Assembly: GCA_009602735.1 (NCBI GenBank)
Contig: WELA01012428.1
Span: 42,885-106,884, forward strand
Source of the DNA: Mesotaenium endlicherianum
Lineage: Eukaryota > Streptophyta > Zygnematophyceae > Zygnematales > Mesotaeniaceae
DNA length: 64,000 nucleotides
Reading direction: 5' to 3'
A model generated the notes under the pieces. The model worked only from the letters and a program-made list of their open reading frames with translations. It was not told the origin of the DNA and searched no databases. The translations under genes were made by a program, and so were the position numbers. Positions 60,432 to 64,000 of the stretch are shown here, one piece after another. Every line of letters starts with the position of its first letter. Position 1 is the first letter of the stretch.

Positions 60432-63400
60432 ATGGGTTCTACTGCTGTTCCTAATAGTGAAGGAGCGGAGGCCTCTCGTCCAGGCTCAAGTGTCGATTCT
60501 GTAAGTCCAGATAGCATGTCTAGGTATTTTGCAAGCTGCCATGCTCATGAATCACACGATACCGTCGCATGCTCCTCTTGCAGCGTGATTGTCGCTTTTT
60601 TATGCCGATTATCGTCTAGTAACTGGGCCTTACGGAGCCACTTATGCCTATCTTGATTTTTGTGGCAATAAACAAGAAGCGGACCGCATATTCTGAATCA
60701 CAGCATACACGATCCCATGCTTCATAGGAGGCTCTTAAGGGTGCCGGATTTGTTTATTGGGGGAGCCTCAAAATGCCCCACGGAGTTGACATGCTGCCTA
60801 AGTTGGGCCACGTTTCCGACATTTTGTATCTGCATCTGCATTGTGTCAGGTAGCGCGACAAGAGGCAGCAGCAGAGGGCTATGAGACGGTGTTTGTGAAG
60901 GATAATGTGTGTGTGCATCCTAGCCAGGCTGTGAATGAGCGCATAGCAGGCCGCTTGCAGCTCATCAAGCAAGGGCCCTCTCTCTTCATGGTAAGCCGCC
61001 TGTGTGCGGGTTGGTCCGGAAAGGCATACACCTTCTCATATTGTGATGCTTGGAGTGCCCCTCGTCCACACCCGGGTGTGACTGTTGGGCTGGAAAAGTG
61101 ATGAGCACCAAGCTGGACACCATTTTGTCGCTTACCAGACAGCTGTAGCCATAAGGTGCATGAATGACCACTGCTTTCAATGGCCTGAACTCTCTACTTG
61201 TTGGTGGGGTGGAAGACCTGGATTCCGTACAACAACGCTGGAGTTGCGGATGACAAGGGCAAGGCCCTGTCTCAAAGAGCAGCTGACAGAGGTGAGCCGT
61301 TACTTACTCACTCTCTCTCTCTCTCTTTCTCTCTGGCATAAATTTGTGAGATTTGAGACTCAGACAGAAAGAGAGAGGCGGAAAGAGGGTCATCATGCAG
61401 GCCGCAGGAAGAGGGCCCCTTGCTCTCAGAAGCGTGACAGGGGGCTGGGGGGAGGGTGGGGCGCAGACAGGTACCTGTACACCATCAGAGCGGTGTCCGT
61501 GGCGGAGATGCGCTCCATCCGCCGCCACACGCCCGCGCTTGGCTGGCACTACATCATCATCGTGCTCACCAACGGTAGCACCACTCATGCCCCCCATCGC
61601 AGACATGGAGGCATGCCCACCAGGTTGAGACGAGGAGCCCTCTCCGTGTGCTGCTTGCCTGCCTATGAGCATGCGTGTGTGTGGGCGTGCACGAGCAGGG
61701 CTTGCGTTTGCGCCCCTCTACTTCCACAGCGGAGGTGTGAAGGAGTACCTGGCCACGCTGAAGATGCATGCGGTGCTGGTGCGCTCCGCAGACGACGCCA
61801 ACGTGTACCTGGTCAACGACATCCAAGATCCTCTGCAGGTGTTTTCTCTTTCTCCGCCCTTCCCCTCAAAGGATTGTCAGGAGGGGCATATGTGTCTAAC
61901 GTGGATAGCATTGCCGACAAGGGTGCTCCCTTCTCCGGGCGTGCAGAAGAGCCTGCATTCACTGGACATGGCGGAGGCAGTGGCGGGGCCGGTGGCCCCC
62001 TCCCCTGCTCCTGTGGAGGAGGAGGAGAAGGAGGCGCAGGAGGAGCAGCAGAAGGACGATGAGAAGGTGCAGGTGGTGGCGGTGAGGAGGGAGGCGCTGT
62101 CGGTGCAGCAGCAGCTGCTGGAGCGCTTCTCCATGGTCACCAAGGCTGTGCGCGACACGGGCGCGCACCTCCTGCTGGGGGTCAGCGATGCCGCGGGCAG
62201 CGATGGGCTGCTGGGCGGGCGCGACGCGCTCCAGCGCATGCCCCACCCTCGTCCCGCCCGCCTTCCACCCCACTCGCAGGGGGGCCCTCCGCACCTGAGC
62301 AGCAGCGTGCCCTTGCCCTTGCAAGCGCACGCCCGCGCTTCCGAGAGGCCCTTGGCGTCGTCGGAGTCGGAGTTGGCCAGCGGCAAGGTACACGCCACCT
62401 CCCCACCTCCCCAGCCTCTCTCCTGCCCTGTGTCTGTCTACTGTCTGCGGGGGGGCCATGTTGGGGTGGCGAGTTGGTGCAGCTGCTGCTCACGTCTGTT
62501 CTGCGAGGGGTGATGGGGCGCAGGCGAGCGCAGACACAGCAGCGGGCACCGGCGTGGGCGCTTTTGAGCTCGTGGACGCCAATATGCAGGTCCGTCGCAT
62601 CGCTCTCGCCTGCTTTGCCCCCCCGTAGAGTATAGAAATGACGTCATCCATTCCTCTCTCGGTCTCTAATCTCTCGGTCTTGGGGAGGACAGATGGAATC
62701 GCAGGCACTGGTGTACGCGCGTGCACGGCCTCCCCCTCTCAGCGCTGAGGAGGTGAGCTCCCTCTTTTTCCCTCTCTCTGTCTGTCTGTGTATCCTCTGT
62801 GTGTGTGTGTGTGTGTGTCTGAATGTGTGTCGCAGAGCATGCTGCAGCGAGCTCATGGGGCAGGGAGGGGGAGGGGGGAGCGGGGGGGGGGCAGTGGGCG
62901 TCGTTTGAGGACAGCGAGGGCCGCGTGCCGGACCCCAAGGCGCTGCGCAAGCGCGTGTTTCAGGGCGGTGTCGCCGCCGACATGCGCTGCGAGGTGAGTC
63001 ATAGCATGCGTCGTTGCTGCTGCTGCTCCTCTGCCACTCTCTTGTCGCTCACCAGCTGCACTCTTGTCTCTCGAAGCGCTGACTGGTACAATGGGGGTGC
63101 AGGTGTGGAAGTTCCTGCTCGGATACTTCCCCTTTGACAGCACACGGGAGCAGAGGGCGAAGCTGGTGGCAGAGAAGAAGGAGGAGTACACGCTCCTCAA
63201 GGCCCAGTGGCAGAGTGTCACCCCTCAGCAAGAGCGCCGCTTTGCCAAGTTCCGCGAGCGCCGCAGCCGAGTTGACAAGGATGTTGTAATTTCTCTCTCT
63301 CCTCACTCTCCTACTTTCCTTCCTCTCCCCCTCCCACTCTCTCTTGTGCGTATATGCGCCCGTGGGAGTGCGCGCATCTTACTTACTGCGTATCGCCGGG

Positions 63401-64000
63401 TGTGGTGGGGAGGAGCAGGTGCGCACAGACAGGGCACAGGCCTTCTACGAGGGCGACGACAATCCGAACGTGGGCACTTTGAGAGCCATCCTCATCACCT
63501 ACTCCTTCTACAACTTCGACCTCGGCTACTGCCAGGTATGTATGTATGTATGTATGTATGTATGTATGCAGCTCTTCCCGGATGACCTGCCCAGCTCCTG
63601 GGCAGCATAAGCCGTCGCATGTGGGTGATGAGATGGGATGGGTGGGGTGATACACGTGGCGGGCTGGCGGGCGGGAGCGAGCAGGGAATGAGCGACCTGC
63701 TGGCGCCGGTGCTGTACGTGATGCGCGACGAGGCGGACGCATTCTGGTGCTTTGTGGCGCTCATGGAGCGCATGGCGCCCAACTTCCACCGCGACCAGAA
63801 CGGCATGCACTCGCAGCTCCTCGCGCTCTCCAAGGTGCCTCCCCTCCCCCCTCCTCCTCCTCAGCAGTGGAGGCAATCGCCCTTGAGAGGTGCGTGACCC
63901 TACAGCCGCCGTGGGTGGGGGTGTGCAGCTGGTGATGCTTCTGGATGCTCCGCTGCATCACTACCTCCAGTCGGTGGACTGCCTCAATTACTTCTTCTGC
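60432..64000 (+). CDS. TBC1D15/GYP7-type Rab GTPase-activating protein (5' 574 codons, runs off window)
   Basis: TBC proteins speed GTP hydrolysis by Rab GTPases (this type acts on Rab7-like GTPases) and control endosome and vacuole traffic. Exons: 60432-60500, 60850-60990, 61216-61291, 61467-61574, 61699-61838, 61947-62387, 62524-62589, 62693-62752, 62895-62993, 63103-63285, 63419-63535, 63685-63834, 63929->64000; phases close. The N-terminal region KDNVCVHPSQAVNERIAGRL...GPSLFM|TWIPYN and LGWHYIIIVLTNG...YFHSGGVKEYL is the Rab-binding part typical of plant GYP7 homologues. A Gln/Glu-rich linker follows. The TBC domain begins at VFQGGVAADM and VWKFLLGYFPFDS, with the Arg finger in DKDVVRTDRAQ and the Gln finger in LGYCQGMSDLLAPVLYVM. 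(GTAT)n sits at the donor of the eleventh intron. The TBC C-terminal half is outside. Confidence 0.94.

Overview
The window is nuclear DNA of a green-lineage eukaryote. The genes carry many short GT-AG introns (mostly about 60-400 bp) and include an AGC kinase of the plant ribosomal-S6-kinase type, a protein with an Arabidopsis-like WDR48 N-terminus, a J-protein with a plastid-type leader and an Hsp33 chaperone. Among eukaryotes Hsp33 is known mainly from photosynthetic lineages, chiefly algae. Together with the chromovirus-rich repeats, this suggests a streptophyte, perhaps a charophyte alga or an early-diverging plant. I cannot name the species.

Bases 1 to about 31,140 are almost pure mobile DNA. 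From left to right: the 3' end of a Ty3/gypsy chromovirus (family A, LTR 1965-2468); a graveyard of older LTR pieces with a MITE (2920-3166) and a 34-bp shrunken LTR; a full-length family-B chromovirus on the minus strand (4857-13652, TSD ACTAG); and a second family-B copy in the opposite orientation (13995-24444), head-to-head with the first across 342 bp. Family B has gag and pol in different frames with a textbook -1 frameshift signal between them. It also has an extra, unrecognised ORF of about 558 residues downstream of the integrase, preceded by a branch-point/3' splice-site motif. Copy 3 contains a solo LTR of a third family (20600-21343), an internal tandem duplication and an assembly gap. 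Next come a duplicated flank, a 469-bp TRIM element (25361-25829), a 178-bp tandem repeat, GA tracts, a second MITE and a 3.2-kb inverted/direct repeat complex (27908-31138).

Bases 31,877-64,000 are gene-dense and nearly free of transposons. In order: ZPR1 (-), WDR48/UAF1-like (+), SET-domain lysine methyltransferase (-), plastid J-protein (+), S6 kinase (+), Hsp33 (-), mitochondrial complex I 24-kDa subunit NDUFV2 (+), 3-methyladenine DNA glycosylase (-) and a TBC1D15/GYP7-type Rab GAP (+, running off the end). Eight of the nine form four head-to-head pairs whose start codons are about 0.5-1.1 kb apart, so shared bidirectional promoters are likely. Exon models were built by hand from splice sites, reading phase and family motifs. 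Apart from one J-protein junction, all phases close and give complete proteins.

The genes are housekeeping functions that do not form one pathway: eEF1A/translation-linked signalling (ZPR1, S6K), ubiquitin-protease regulation (WDR48), organelle protein quality (J-protein, Hsp33), respiration (NDUFV2), DNA repair (AAG), protein methylation (SET) and vesicle traffic (Rab GAP).
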